DNA of 64,000 nucleotides from Acholoe squamosa (Eukaryota; Annelida; Polychaeta; Phyllodocida; Polynoidae): NCBI GenBank assembly GCA_949317995.1, contig OX439049.1, forward strand, positions 9,401,395 to 9,465,394, written 5' to 3'. Position numbers and translations under genes: made by a program. The notes under the pieces are model-generated. The model had not been told where the DNA came from, made no database searches, and saw only the letters and a list, made by a program, of their open reading frames with translations. Positions 45,405 to 57,904 of the stretch are shown in pieces (the stretch's first letter is position 1; each line of letters opens with the position of its first letter).

Positions 45405-46125
45405 TGGAAGGAATTTCTCAAGATGGTGCGACTAGACCACCTTCAAGTCGTAGTGAGATCCCTCTGTTAAATACCATTACAGCCCTGCATCTATTTTAAT
45501 CAACGGAATATTTGTGTGAGATGGAGGTCAACTGGTTTAGTCCAAAAGATTTAATCCTTGGGGAGTTATGGTGTACAGACGGTACACCCATATTAGGAAA
45601 CTGCCTTGACCTAATTCTGAACAGTCATGATACCAGAAAGAGGCTGCTGATCCCTTATTGGTCCAGAGCTTCATCACCTTGGTTACACCAGTGGATGTTC
45701 AAGTCAAAATCTGACATTAAGTGGTAGCGCTTCATAGGGAGCAGACCTATTCCGTTTTAGTTTTGTTAACTACAGCCCTGCATCTAGTGGTTGATAATAA
45801 TTGCATTGGAACGACTGCCCTACCGAACCCCATGCAATTACTGCCTTAAGCTGACCGCAGACGGGCCCGACTGGGTCGGCCGATCCTGACGATCGGGAGC
45901 GTCTGCGTGGGCGTCCGATCGAGTCTGACAATATCAAACATGTTTGATACTCCCGATCGGATCGGGACCACACTCCTTAGATACCGATCGAGTCTGGCCC
46001 GTCTGCGGTTGCCTTTAAGTGCTGATTGTACAGAGTAGTCGTGCTACGAGTGCTACGATCACCCACTGTGATATTGTGGGTTTCAAGTCGTACTGGTTGT
46101 GTCTAGTCATACCATCTTGAGAAAT
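45405..46125. mobile_element. Inverted-repeat element containing a TTAA MITE
   Basis: tttctcaagatggtgcgact at the left end is mirrored by gtcataccatcttgagaaat at the right. It shares acgactgccctaccgaaccc with 18455-18775 and is interrupted by the element at 45846-46018. The forward frame 45512-45727 has no recognised domain. Confidence 0.6.
45846..46018. mobile_element. piggyBac-like MITE flanked by TTAA
   Basis: TTAA sits at both borders (45846-45849 and 46015-46018). The ends gaccgcagacgggccc and ggcccgtctgcggttg pair closely, and cgatcggg motifs pair inside. TTAA is the piggyBac target. A single related end, ctgaccgcagatggg, occurs at 42598. Confidence 0.65.
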
Positions 46126-46619
46126 GCCCTCCATTAGTACTGAACACATGCATATCCAGGAAGGTAATGACTGAGTTTAGGATTTAGATGACTTGAAATA
46201 TGTAAAGATGAGTGCAATTTGGCCATAAGGTCATGACATCACATGCAGCGATGGTGGCCACTGTCGGTGCTGTGCAGTGATAGAGGAATTTGGGATGAAT
46301 TGTGAACCAATATATCATACTCCAAGCTCTAATAGAACTAAAAAAGCTAGGGAGGGCTAAGGATACTGTCCCTACAGTCGGCTATTTTGTTTTGTAGAGA
46401 GGATGTTCCATTAGTGATCTGGAGATCGGCATCCGAAACTAAGACTTAAAAAGGTGGACTATATCTCGGTCTTTAAATACATCGATGACTGACAGCATCA
46501 GTTAACATGACAGCTGTCAGTTGGCTATTTTGTTTTGTATAAAAAAATTCCATCAGCTGCCTGTAGCTCAAACAGTGATGAAAATCCCCATAACATTAAG
46601 GCCCGAATTTTGTCAGTGT

Positions 46620-46735
46620 TGCCCTGCTTGAGTCACGTTACAACGTGTCCATGGGGCACCAGCGACTTCCTAAAATGAATATGAGATGAGCTATTGAATG
46701 GTGTTAAAAACCACAGTCCATTACCCACTGACTTG
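46620..46735 (+). mobile_element. Family S fragment, diverged
   Basis: atgaatatgagatgagctat, gaatggtgttaaaaacc and cccactgactt keep the 3' order of the family but with heavy decay. Confidence 0.35.
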
Positions 46736-46849
46736 CTCTTTGTCCCTTTCAACGATAACCTGGGAATGCGTTTCCGAAGGCATTCATCTTTGGTTTAAGA
46801 TCGTCCAACACTGTCCAAGTTGAAAAAAAAAAGAAAATTATTTGTCACT

Positions 46850-47170
46850 TGAATGCACAATGGTCATCTTGATGCCCGACCCCTGAACAGTGCAGCCCTG
46901 ACAAGTAATTCGCCAGGGCTGTTTGCAGGCATTGTGCATGTAGGTATCAGGCATATCCTACGAGGTCGATACATCCCAGAAGGGCTGGCAATATGCACCT
47001 CATTGGTGCATCATGCCAGCTGATGGGCATTATGCACTCCTGTTTAAGTGGCCCTTAAAGGCTGACAGGCCTTTAAACACAATGCCCGTTGGTTGTCATG
47101 ATATGCAAGCACAGCCCTGGTGAGTTACTCGCCAGACCTCTATTTATGCCGATCCTACAGGGTTGATACT
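46850..47170. mobile_element. Two family H elements in series
   Basis: The first (46850-47065) has cagccctgacaagtaattcg / cgccagggctg and ends gggcattatgcactcctg then taagtggcccttaaa. A second partial unit follows (47070-47170: cacagccctggtgagttact). Confidence 0.6.
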
Positions 47171-47251
47171 CCACTAACAAGAACATGTATAGAGGATGTT
47201 CCATTAGAGTTCTGGAGATCTGCATCCGAAACTAAGACTTAAGTCTTCTTT

Positions 47252-48000
47252 TACCGAACGTGCATTTTTGCGAGTAAATCGTTGATTTTTGGCCAATTTT
47301 TGGTACACTCTCTCTCCCTCAATTTCCAATAAAATCTTTCGATTTTCTTAGATATTGCTGTATGGTATGTGGTCTCTACACATCTCAATAGTCTCTACTA
47401 TATTTTACTGAGATATGGTGAGCTGCTAAACATAGTAGAGAATTAAGAATTCTAATGAGTATTTATTGCAAAAAATCATAAAAAATGTAAAATAATTTCT
47501 TTTTTCTCATGAAAACCTACTTTGGGCAGTTTGTCATGAAAAAAAAAAAGAGATGGTAGCAACATTTTTAGTATATTTTGGTGGATTCTGGACAGAAATA
47601 TTGGTTACCATGGCAACAGATACAACTAAAGTAGCTATTTTACATAGATTCGGTTGCCATGGTAACCAAATAAAACATATACCATGTGACCATGTAACTT
47701 GAAAAGTAATAAAAAAAACTATCATGTGTTTTTTATTTCATGTAAATTGATAGAGAGAGTCCTAAAATATCATTATTTGCATTTTGATTAAATCATCTTT
47801 CCCTAGGATATGTATGTTGTGTTGTCACCATCATATCTGCCTTATGCGGTCAATCAGGATTCCCTAGATTTTTGTCTATATGCTCACTTTTGACACTCAT
47901 TACGCAGCTTCTAGTAGGAATATCAACATGATTTAAACAACATTTGAAAGATAATGAGAGCACCTAGAGACCGATTTTAAGCCAAAAACACCTTGGTAAA
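47252..48000 (+). mobile_element. Long dispersed element, copy 2
   Basis: Starts ttaccgaacgtgcatttttg and ends near aaacaccttggtaaaagaag. It contains ggttaccatggcaac and ggttgccatggtaacc, which are mutually inverted. It is about 900 bp shorter than the copy at 21.5 kb. Confidence 0.55.
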
Positions 48001-48172
48001 AGAAGAGAAAAGGTTGTGTGATACGAAACTAATGGCTAATGGAGGAGGACATGAAGGCAAAGCTTTTCACCACAAGGGCCACATAGCAATAACAGATCCC
48101 GACGTCTGAGAGTAAGGAACTGGAGAGCTCTGTAAAAGTGGGTGCTTACCTGCCACTGTTAACAGTTTGTGG

Positions 48173-48451
48173 TTAAGGGAGTGATCATTTCTTCTAACAA
48201 CAGGGGCGGGCAAAATGTTTTCAACCACTCTGAGGGGGTGGGGGTAGGCAAAATGATTTTACCTGTTTTCAGCAAAAAAAACAAAAAAAACAGCACGTTG
48301 CTATGGGGTAAAAGGCATGTTCGCGCATTATTTTTCAGTCCTCCTCCAGGGGAAGGGCAAACACGATTTGAGGGGGTGGGCAATATTTTTTTGCACGCAT
48401 CCATGCACAAACCCATCACCCATCCCCTGTTAAAAAATTATCACTCCCTAA
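48173..48451. mobile_element. Family G MITE
   Basis: TTAAGGGAGTGATCATTTC at the left mirrors AAAAATTATCACTCCCTAA at the right. The interior has gggtgggggtaggcaaaatg and tacctgttttcagcaaaaaa blocks. Confidence 0.75.
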
Positions 48452-48940
48452 TTTACGTTCATTCTTAGGAATGAACGGCTATAGGAGGGGACCCATTATT
48501 AAATACAAGCTCTCATAGTGGTGCTTCCTCGCTCTCCATGTATAATCCTGTCATAGGTACAGTATTGAGTATGCCTATACCTGGATTAAAATCTGCAAAT
48601 CAGTCAAGCATAGAAGTGGTGGCAGTGGTGGTGTTGGTGGACCTGTTATTGTAGACCCTGGGGACAGAGTGGTGGTAGCCCTGGACACCTCAGGCAGAGC
48701 CATGGTATATAGTATATATACCCCCCCCCCAACCCACCTCTGAATAGTGGTGGTGGCTGTGCTCCTGTGGTGGCCCCATACCTGCCTGGCACCACCTCCC
48801 CCAGCACCATGTGGTTCTCTTCTGCTGGTGGTGCATTTCTCAGCACCACTGACTATTAACCCACTAAGGGTCACCTACATGTATATTTATGTATACATGT
48901 ACACATAAGTATGATGCACTTTTTTAGGAGTTTTAAGTGG

Positions 48941-51757
48941 CGTGGCATTGGATTATTTGGAGTCTTGGGACCGTTTTCCATGTGTGTCGGCCATCTTGGT
49001 TTTCAGAAACACAGGGATCCAGGCCATATATGGTCAATTTTGATCTTAAAAAGTTATCAGATGGATGTTAGTGACCATTGGGACAACTCAACTACCCAAT
49101 TTATTGTTTGCCATGTGTGTCAGCCATCTTGGTTTTAGGAAACACAGGGATCCAGGTCATTTGTGGTCAATTTTGATCTTCAAATGTTATCAGATGGATA
49201 TTAGTGACCATTGAAAGACCTCAACTACCTAATTCTATTGTTTTCCATATGTGTCGGCCATCTTTGTTTTAGGATACACAGGGATCCAGGCCATACATGG
49301 TCAATTTTAATCTTCAAAAATTATCAGATGGGTGTTAGTGACTATTGGGAGACCTCAACTAGCCTATTTTATTGTTTTCCATGTGTATCGGCCATCTTTG
49401 TTTTAGGAAACACAGGGATCCAGCTCATATATTGTCAATTTTAATCTTCAAAAGTTATCAGATGGATGTAAGTGACCATTTGGACACCTCAACTAGCTAA
49501 TTTTATTGTTCTCCATATATGTCGGCCATCTTTGTTTTAGGAAACACAGGGGTCCAGGCCATATATGGTCAACTTCGATCTTCAAAAGTTATCAGATGGA
49601 TGTTAGTGACCATTGGGGGACCTCAACTACCCAATTTTGTTGTTTTCCATGTGTGTCGGCCATCTTTGTTTTAGGAAACACAGGGATCCAGCTCATATAT
49701 GGTCAATTTTGATCTTCAAAAGTTATGAGATGGATGTTAGTGACCATTGAAAGACCTCAACTACCTAATTCTATTTTTTTCAATATGTGTCGGCCATCTT
49801 TGTTTTAGAAAACACAGGGATCCAGGCCATATATGGTCAACTTTGATTTTCAAAAATTATCAGATGGATGTTAGTGACCATTGGGAGACCTCAACTAGCC
49901 TATTTTATTGTTTTCCATGTGTGTCAGCCATCTTTGTTTTAGGAAACACAGGGATCCAGCTCATATATTGTCAATTTTGATCTTCAAAAATTATCAGATG
50001 GGTGTTAGTGACTATTGGGAGACCTCAACTAGCCTATTTTATTGTATCCATGTGTGTCGGCCATCTTTGTTTTAGGAAACACAGGGATCCAGCTCATATA
50101 TTGTCAATTTTAATCTTCAAAAGTTATCAGATGGATGTTAGTGACCATTGGGGGACCTCAACTACCCAATTTTGTTGTTTTCCATGTGTGTCGGCCATCT
50201 TGATTTCAGGAATCACAGGGATCCAGGTCATATATGGTCAATTTTGATTTTCAAAAGTTATGAGATGGATGTTAGTGACCATTGAAAGACCTCAACTACC
50301 TAATTCTTTTTTTTTTCAACATGTGTCGGCCATCTTGGTTTTAGGAATCACAGGGATCCAGGTCATATATGGTAAATTTTGATCTTCAAAAGTTATAAGA
50401 TGGATGTTAGTGACCATTGAAAGACCTCAACTACCTAATTCTATTTTTTTCAATATGTGTCGGCCATCTTTGTTTTAGAAAACATAGGGATCCAGGCCAT
50501 ATATGGTCAACTTTGATCTTCAAAAATTATCAGATGGATGTTAGTGACCATTGGGAGACCTAAACTAGCCTATTTTATTGTTTTCCATGTGTGTCGGCCA
50601 TCTTTGTTTTAGAAAACACAGGGATCCAGCTCATATATTGTCAATTTTAATCTTCAAAAGTTATCAAAAGGATGTTAGTGACCATTGGGACACCTCAACT
50701 AGCTAATCTTATTGTTCTCCATATATGTCGGCCATCTTTGTTTTAGGAAACACAGGGATCCAGGCCATATATGGTCAACTTCGATCTTCAAAAGTTATCA
50801 GATGGATGTTAGTGACCATTGGGACACCTCAAGTACCTAATTTTATTGTTTTCCATGTGTGTCGGCCATCTTGGTTTTCAGAAACACAGGGATCCAGGTC
50901 ATATGTGGTCAATTTTGATCTTCAAAAGTTATCAGATGGATGTTAGTGACCATTGGGACACCTCAACTAGCTAATTTTATTGTTCTCCATATATGTCGTC
51001 CATCTTTGTTTAGGAAACACAGGGATCCACGCCATATAGCTCACATAGCCATTATCAGCTGGGGGCTGCCATTAGACCCCGATGGCACTATGACTAACAC
51101 CTTCAGCCCCCGACTCCGCAGTATATGCCAGGGATGCCTCCCATTGGTCAATAATACAATAGCCATGTGCCGTATATGGTCAACTTCGATCTTCAAAAGT
51201 TATCAGATGGATGTTAGTGACCATTGGGGGACCTCAACTACCCAATTTTGTTGTTTTCCATGTGTGTCGGCCATCTTTGTTTTAGGAAACACATGGATCC
51301 AGGTCATATATGGTCAATTTTGATCTTCAAAAGTTATGGTTAGTGACCATTTGGACACCTCAACTACCCAATTTTATTGTTTTCCATGTGTGTCGGCCAT
51401 CTTGGTTTTAGGAAACACAGGGATCCAGGTCATATGTGGTCAATTTTGATCTTCAAAAGTTATCAGATAGATGTTAGTGACCATTGGGACACCTCAACTA
51501 CCTAATTCTTTTGTTTTCCTTGTGTGTCGGCCATCTTGGTTTCAGGAATCACAGGGATCCAGGCCATATATGGTCAATATTGATCTTCAAAAGTTATCAG
51601 ATGGATGTTAGTGACCATTGGGACACCTCAACTACCTAATTCTTTTGTTTTCCTTGTGTGTCGGCCATCTTGGTTTAAGGAATCACAGGGATCCAGGCCA
51701 TATATGGTCAATTTTGATCTTCAAAAGTTATCAGATGGATGTTAGTGACCATTGTGA
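48941..51757 (+). repeat. 134-bp satellite array, about 21 copies
   Basis: The landmark ccatctt recurs at 48991, 49124, 49258, 49392, 49526, 49660 and onward to 51665, with spacing 133-135 almost throughout. Units contain gtgtgtcggccatc, aaacacagggatcc, tatggtcaattttgatcttc and ttagtgaccattgg. Variant types alternate (gggacacctc, gaaagacctc, gggagacctc), so amplification involved multi-unit blocks. Forward frames through the units are by-products of the period. Confidence 0.95.
51039..51172. mobile_element. Small insertion inside the satellite array
   Basis: About 134 bp of unrelated GC-richer sequence interrupts one unit between ccatata and tatatgg. The ends cacatagccattat and its imperfect complement (ataatacaatagccatgtg) suggest a short inverted-repeat insertion with a tata target. 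Confidence 0.55.
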
Positions 51758-51949
51758 CACCACCACCACCAATACCACCACCACACTACTCCCAACCCTC
51801 ACACACATTCCTTATTTGCATATTTTAATCCTGGCATAGGTTTACTCCATACTATAGCAATGGGGCAGGATTTTACATGGAGAGCGAGGAAGCACCACAA
51901 TCAGAGCATATATTTAAGTATAGGTCCATTCCAAAGGCCATAGAGTTCA

Positions 51950-53825
51950 TATATAATGATCTTTTTTCCTTGGATCATCATAGGAATATGCACGGCATTA
52001 CAGCATTGCTGTGTTTACTTTCCTGAAAGTATGTTATAGATTAATAAATTGCAAAACACACAACATATGAAGGGCTTTTAGATTCCGTATTAAAATAATA
52101 TTTGTTCTGAAAATTTTGATCTACTATCATATTAAAAATGTTGTAAATCAATTCTATACTTCTTAAAACATGATATGAATATGCACGGCATTACAGCTTT
52201 GCTGTGTTTACTTTGCCGAAAATATGGGATAAATTTCTAATCCGGGAAACGCACTGCAATTTAACTGCTTTTAGAATTGATATTAAACTCAGGATTGATC
52301 GTCAAATTTAAATATGAAACCCTAATATCTTGATCATAGATGACAGATCCTAAATTGAATCCTCTCAATTGCATCCTTAACACGGGCCTCTTGATCATAG
52401 ATCTTAGATTCTAAATTTTCAATTGAATCCTTAACATAATCTCCTAACCATGGACCCCTTGTAGGTAGCTATTGGCTGGTAGTACAAATAAAATTGAATA
52501 TCCAACAGTTGGGGAAAACATCAACACCCCATAAGTGTCGGATACCCTGTGACGTCCACATAGCTAAGACGTCTACTCAATTTAGGAAAAGGAATCTGTT
52601 TGGCATTGACTCAACATTGCAAATTAGTGGAATAAATGCTGATCTACCAGACATGCTTAAAGTTCTACCTGCCAGGTTAACAAACATTTCTACCAATTGG
52701 ATGGGCGCAAATTGAGCCACATTTGGTAGTATTTAATTTGAGTGCTGTGTTAATAAGCTATGAATATTGATAATGGTATAATCAACTAAGGGCAAAATTG
52801 AGAAAAAAAAGAAAGGGGAAAAAAGAAATAGAGGAAAACATGAAATCTTTAAAAGGGGACATTATACTGGACACACTTGATAATGGGATAATCAAACAAG
52901 GTCATTTTCCAGTATCTACCTCATGAGGTATAAACATACTGTCAGCCATTACAGACAGAGGGTTGGTCTTATCAGGACTTAGCAGTAAAGGAAATGACCA
53001 GGGGCCATACAAATGGTTCTATTTTTTCTCTGCACAGCAGTCCCAGCAACAGTACTGCTCCCCTGCCCTGGGGAGGGGGAGCACTGAGGTGGGGTTTGGT
53101 TAACGACTGCTGCCTGACCTCGGTAGAGTAGGTGGTAGGCCTGCAGCAAGCCTGAAAACGAGGGCGGTCAGCCCTCTGTATCTTCAAAAATCAAGGGCCA
53201 TATTCTCAATTTGTAAAGCTTAGTCCCGAATTTATGTCATGGCAGATACAATCGTTACTATAGATTAGTACTAGAACAACTGTACTCCATGGGGGGCATG
53301 GAATACAATATGCTTGTATTCAATAGGGTCTGCCATCTTGGATTTTGAATGGAGCTGAGCTGCTTTTCTCTGTATAAAAGCAAATTAACCATAGGCCATG
53401 ACATAAATGCAAATTTCCACTCCCATGGCCTGTCCGTATTCAATGACGCCTTATATTACGATGCAAAAATATTCCATGGTCGTGGACATTTGCTTATGTA
53501 TCACCACTGTACATGCTGTTGTGGCACTACAGTATAAAGATTCTGTATTACACAGATTAAGTAAGTCCTGAAATATCAGGACCGCTGAAAGGAGGGCACA
53601 AAACATAGGGCGGTCAAACCTCAACACAGACAGATAACATGGGCGGTAGGGGGGCAGTTGCTACCTTTCCTCAAAGTATGAGTGCCTCCCTCGGGGCCCC
53701 CTGCTTACCACAACAAACACTATACCCCTGTCTAGGGTCCCCTGTAATGATTATCAACCTCAAATACAATACTTGAGGGCTGTCTATGTAGGAGTGCATC
53801 ATGCCCTTTAGTTGTCATGATATAG
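51950..53825. other. Sparse sequence with local duplications
   Basis: gaatatgcacggcattacag appears at 51987 and 52174, about 187 bp apart. cttgatcatagat recurs at 52329 and 52391. catggtcgtggacatttgct occurs at 53476 and again at 53941. The forward frame 52494-52715 has no recognised domain. A short family H remnant lies at 53786-53822. Confidence 0.5.
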
Positions 53826-53830
53826 GGTTA

Positions 53831-53935
53831 TTTTTTACATCGTATTCCCCTCTGTGGGACTGCTCGCATCCCACTCAGCCATATAATGGCTTCTTGTGAT
53901 ACTCCAGTCCCACCTTGGGGAATACGATGTAAAAA
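53831..53935. repeat. 105-bp hairpin
   Basis: tttttacatcgtattcccc and gtgggact in the left arm pair with agtcccac and ggggaatacgatgtaaaaa in the right arm; the loop is about 45 bp. Confidence 0.7.
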
Positions 53936-54394
53936 TGTCCCATGGTCGTGGACATTTGCTTATATATGCGCTTCCCTTTTTTAATGTTAGCTATATTGGG
54001 TGGGGGAGCTTTTTGGGTACTTTTGCAGGCCAGCAATCAATTGGATAAAGTGGTGTTGGTATAGCCTTCCCTGGAAAATAGATATGGAAGTTGCCGTAGA
54101 TGTGGTAAAGCAAATCGTACCTATCCAGCATTTCACAATCGTCCGAACTGTAACTTCTCCTCCCATTCCTTTGAATTACAATACTCCTAATCTTAATACA
54201 TCATAAGATAAATAATAGATGAACCCCTTTCAAACAATATACTACTATAAATTGGCATTCTGAAAGGAATCGTCCTCTTAATAATCTGGCTACTGTCCAT
54301 CCTCCATTAATGATCAGGTAGCTGCTCCTCAGGCCCTTCCTTCAGAAAGTAACCTTCTAATGTAACCCTTTTTGGATCCCAAGTGCCATAATGC

Positions 54395-54710
54395 ATTCAG
54401 CTTCACGCTTCTTCTCCATTATGACGATGCACTGATGCATTGACGGTGAATAACGCACCACTACTTCATTAAAATGCATCATGGTGACAATGAATCTTCA
54501 TGATGCATTACTGGCGCTGGTGAGTTACTTGCCAAAGCCACATCTTGATGTTAAAAGGGCATGGTGCATTAAAGTATCTGTAGATTGATGTCTAATGTAG
54601 TTTTCTTGGCATAAATATGACCTTAGCAGAAAGAAATGACATTAAACAATTATATCTCGCTCACCCATGATACAATAATGACTCTGGCGAGTTACTCGCC
54701 AGAACTGCAT
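54395..54710. mobile_element. Family H remnant with a family S tail fragment
   Basis: H cores (atgacgatgcactgatgcat, ttcattaaaatgcatcatgg, gatgcattactggcgctggt) decay into aaatatgaccttagcagaaa, gacattaaacaattatatct and cgctcacccatg, a family S 3' end, followed by another H bit (gcgagttactcgccagaact). Confidence 0.5.
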
Positions 54711-55284
54711 CATACTGTAAATAGGGAATATGCATGAAAGCCTATTGCCTATTGCTGGCCTGCAAGGGTTGACTCCTCAGACTCTAGGCCCTATCCTTAG
54801 ATATAGTAGTTTACATTAATGGAAGGGTTAATGCCATAGGACATGGACAGCATCGGGCCGTGAGACACGTTAACCCTTTCAGTAACACACATAGAGCTTT
54901 AATGTATCAAAGTCAGTGGCGGATCCAGGAGTTGAAAAGGGGGGGGGGGAGGGGCGTGCATATCTCTGCAAGAAAAAGAGGTAGTGCCTCTCTCATCTTT
55001 GAGGGTAAATCAGGGCATCAAACATGCAAATAAATTCTAGCATTCTGGTAAAATACAGGGGCACATCCCTGTGTCCCCGCAAGGTTTTATAATGATAGTT
55101 ACCAAATGCAATTTCGCCAACTATTATTGAGATCATATTTATGATGAGAAAACTACATTACACTTCAATTGATGGCTAAATTTGGGGCCCCAAACACAAA
55201 GACGGGACAGAAAAAAAAACACGTAATCGTCCACTTTTAAGATGAGCTAGGGATGCCCAGTCACCCTGCAGACCCTAAATGGTT
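54711..55284. other. No recognised gene; possible transposon end
   Basis: agtggcggatccaggagttg followed by a G run (54914-54950) resembles ends of many animal DNA elements, but I could not find the partner end. Confidence 0.3.
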
Positions 55285-55515
55285 AATGTCTATTAGGTGG
55301 CTGATGCGGAAGTGCATCATGTAAATTGGTCGTCATGATGCTCCAATGCAGTGCTAGCGAGACTGTTCGCCAGCACTGCATTGGAGCATCATGACGACCC
55401 TTTGGGATTGAGTGTATTAACCCTGTATGAATGCAGCCCTACAGAAATGCAGCACTGGCGAGTTACCCGCCAGAACGACCAATTGGGCATGATGCATTAA
55501 TACATCAGCGCCCGT
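55285..55515. mobile_element. Family H element with the best-kept hairpin
   Basis: The stem at 55328-55399 pairs ggtcgtcatgatgctccaat and gcagtgctagcga with tcgccagcactgc and attggagcatcatgacgacc: about 32 bp with one mismatch and an 8-bp loop. The outer ends are taggtggctgatgcggaagt and gcattaatacatcagcgccc. Confidence 0.8.
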
Positions 55516-57904
55516 TAAAGGGTTAAATTCTACAAGTCACTGATCAGGTAGTCCACTATACATCAATTTGAGCTGAGAGTCAGGTGTTTGTCTGGGTAGT
55601 GGGAGGCGGCCCCTTCAGTGTAATGAAGACGTCACAGGGGACAGATGGGTAGGGGAATGGGATGTGGTAGGTGTTCTTGGCTCTTTCACTCAAGTAATTT
55701 ATACTGGAATATTATCACGTGGGTGGTACTATATGGATGCATTTCCTATTTAATTGAGAAAGGGTAATGGGTTGAGGGTGGTTTATTGACCAGCTAAGGT
55801 TTTCCTTTATGGAGAGTTGTCATATAAATAAATACCCATTTGGTACACATTATCTCAATAACTGTTCAACATTAAGTATGTTAGAAGCTTGGATCAATGT
55901 GTATTATCCTTGGTACAAGGCCCATTTGTCATGGTTATATGGGAGTTTAATTAAAAGTATTGACGCACAGTTTTAAAGATTGATCCTGGATTGGAAACAG
56001 CTGGCATTATAAATTCGTTCACTAATCTCATCAAATGCTAGACCTAGTAAGCTTCAGCTTAAGGTATAATAATATATCCCCAACTAGTTACTCAACTACA
56101 GTCATACACTATGCAAATCCTTTTACGACGTAGATAATCGAGGTAGTGAATGGGATAGACATGATTAATGCAGGTGTTAGACCATCTCCCAACTGTGGAG
56201 TGATGCAGTGAGGAGGTGAGAGAGGGGGTAATGAGACTACAGATAATGCATAATTTGAAATTATTTTGATACAGTAAACGCAACATATCTTATCATACAC
56301 GACTTTGTTTTGAAAGTGTTCATACATACACATGGGTAATTTGAATACTCCTTCTAGTCACTTAAGGGCTTTGAAATTCCTGAGTATTTTTCTTCAGAAG
56401 CATAGTTTACACAGAAAAGGCCCTTGAAAAGAGGGGTTATTATAAGCCTTCTTGAAACAAGGGGGCTGTAAAAATTGAGGTACGTTTTAAGGGGCTGCGA
56501 ACTGGCCAAAAATGGAGGGGGTGTAGTTTCACAGTTGGGACCCACTATCAAAGAGTCAGTGCCTCCCCTGGTTAGCGCACCATGTAAGGTGCACCGTCCT
56601 TGGATTCATGAAGAGCCGCAATGAGCTCTTTTAGTTTGGTTGTCTACAAACCAGACCTAATCAAGGGATTTATGGTTGGCCTATCATAAAACCCTGCATA
56701 AAAGGAGCAATGACGTATAAGCCGCACTCTGACTTGTATAGAAGATCCTATGCCACACCTGAGACCTAGAAATTCCCCCCGGAAAGTCCCTCTTCCATAG
56801 TCCTCTTCTATATATATGTAGTTTAATCCACCGCCCATATATGCAGCACCCTGGGTTTAGGACAATGCTATTAGCCACAGTAGGACTTTAAGATAGTCTA
56901 TAAGCCGTGGCTTTTACACGGGGTTTTAACTCACCTCCAGTAGCCACCTGCTGAGCCTGTGTAGCACCTTGAGGTGCAGGAGGAGATCGATACTTTACTT
57001 ACACACTGAGGTACCCTCCACGAGCACACACCCACAGACACTCACTGTTGCTAGACTATAGGGAGCAGAGCCATTGCTAGTACCAAACAAATTACCTAGG
57101 TGGCTCATGTAGTCGGGGGCTAGATAAGCAGTTGGCCTCTTTGTACAGTTTATTTCGGTTGGCATGTCCTAATCATCTATATGAAGCTATATTCTATACC
57201 TTTGGATAGCAAATACTGTAAACCTAAACAATAGAAGCTTTATATAGGCTAAGTACTTCGAATACAAGAGAAATTAAACTTTAAAAGTTTTCTAAGAGGG
57301 CACATATAATCCAGGCTGAGTAAAACCAAGCCATTGTCTTTTCATCAGGCGAATCCTCTCCATTCATACCTAAAACAATGGACAGGTACTTAAGGTGATT
57401 TAGATAGAGGCAGTGGCAGCTTATCAGTCTTATCAATTCCCGTTGTTTTCTGTGGGTGGAGGGAAAGATAAGAGATTACCCACAATCCACTGCCAGATCC
57501 AAGATGGCTGTTGGGGGGGCAGTTACATAACTTATTTAAAGATGGCCACCCCCATACAGGAATGGCTCTGTTCCCTATACCTAAATACCCATAGTACCTT
57601 AACCCTCTGAGCTCTACTGCTGCAGGAGCACATAGTGCCCATAGTAACTAGCCAGGAGGGTTTTGCCAAAAGGGAAACGTGAACCAAAAAAAAAAACAAA
57701 CGTGCAGGCATGCTTTCATATTGCTAAACAATTATTTTTCACAAACTCGTTTGGATGAAACATGCACGTTTTTCTACCCCTCAAAACGTGTTTTCCATGC
57801 ATTCTGCTGTAAATTATTTGTGAAAACATGTTAGGCCATGCACGTTTCTATCAGTGTTGCATCAAGAATATTTAAGAGGTTTTTCCTCGTCAGCTTTTGG
57901 CAAA
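55516..57904. other. No supported gene
   Basis: Mixed intergenic or intronic sequence. A minus-strand gtgagt donor near 56930 with a short open stretch is too weak to call. Purine-rich and gatggc patches (57480-57560) are unexplained. Confidence 0.4.

Larger units (their letters stand above)
48472..51949. mobile_element. 3.5-kb inverted-repeat element carrying a satellite array
   Basis: The left end (48472-48602) and right end (51812-51949) are inverted copies. gtggtgcttcctcgctctcc at 48519 is mirrored exactly at 51879-51898, and the pairing extends outward (gggacc..ttaaata) and inward (ctggattaaaat.tgcaaat). No transposase is visible; most of the interior is the 134-bp tandem array plus gt-rich sequence (48610-48840). 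The outer boundary is judged from loss of similarity and could be off by tens of bases. Confidence 0.7.

Noticed and set aside
45512-45727. 71-codon plus-strand frame
   Set aside because: It lies inside an inverted-repeat element and has no recognised domain; not enough for a transposase call.
48911-51839. Series of similar 70-80-residue frames with repeated CVGHLCFRKHRDP-like text
   Set aside because: They are translations of the 134-bp satellite. 134 is not a multiple of three, so the frame shifts at each unit and no repeat protein is encoded.
56900-56995. Minus-strand exon ending at a gtgagt donor (complement of actcacctccag)
   Set aside because: Only a short Leu-rich open stretch lies before a stop, with no convincing acceptor and no recognisable protein.
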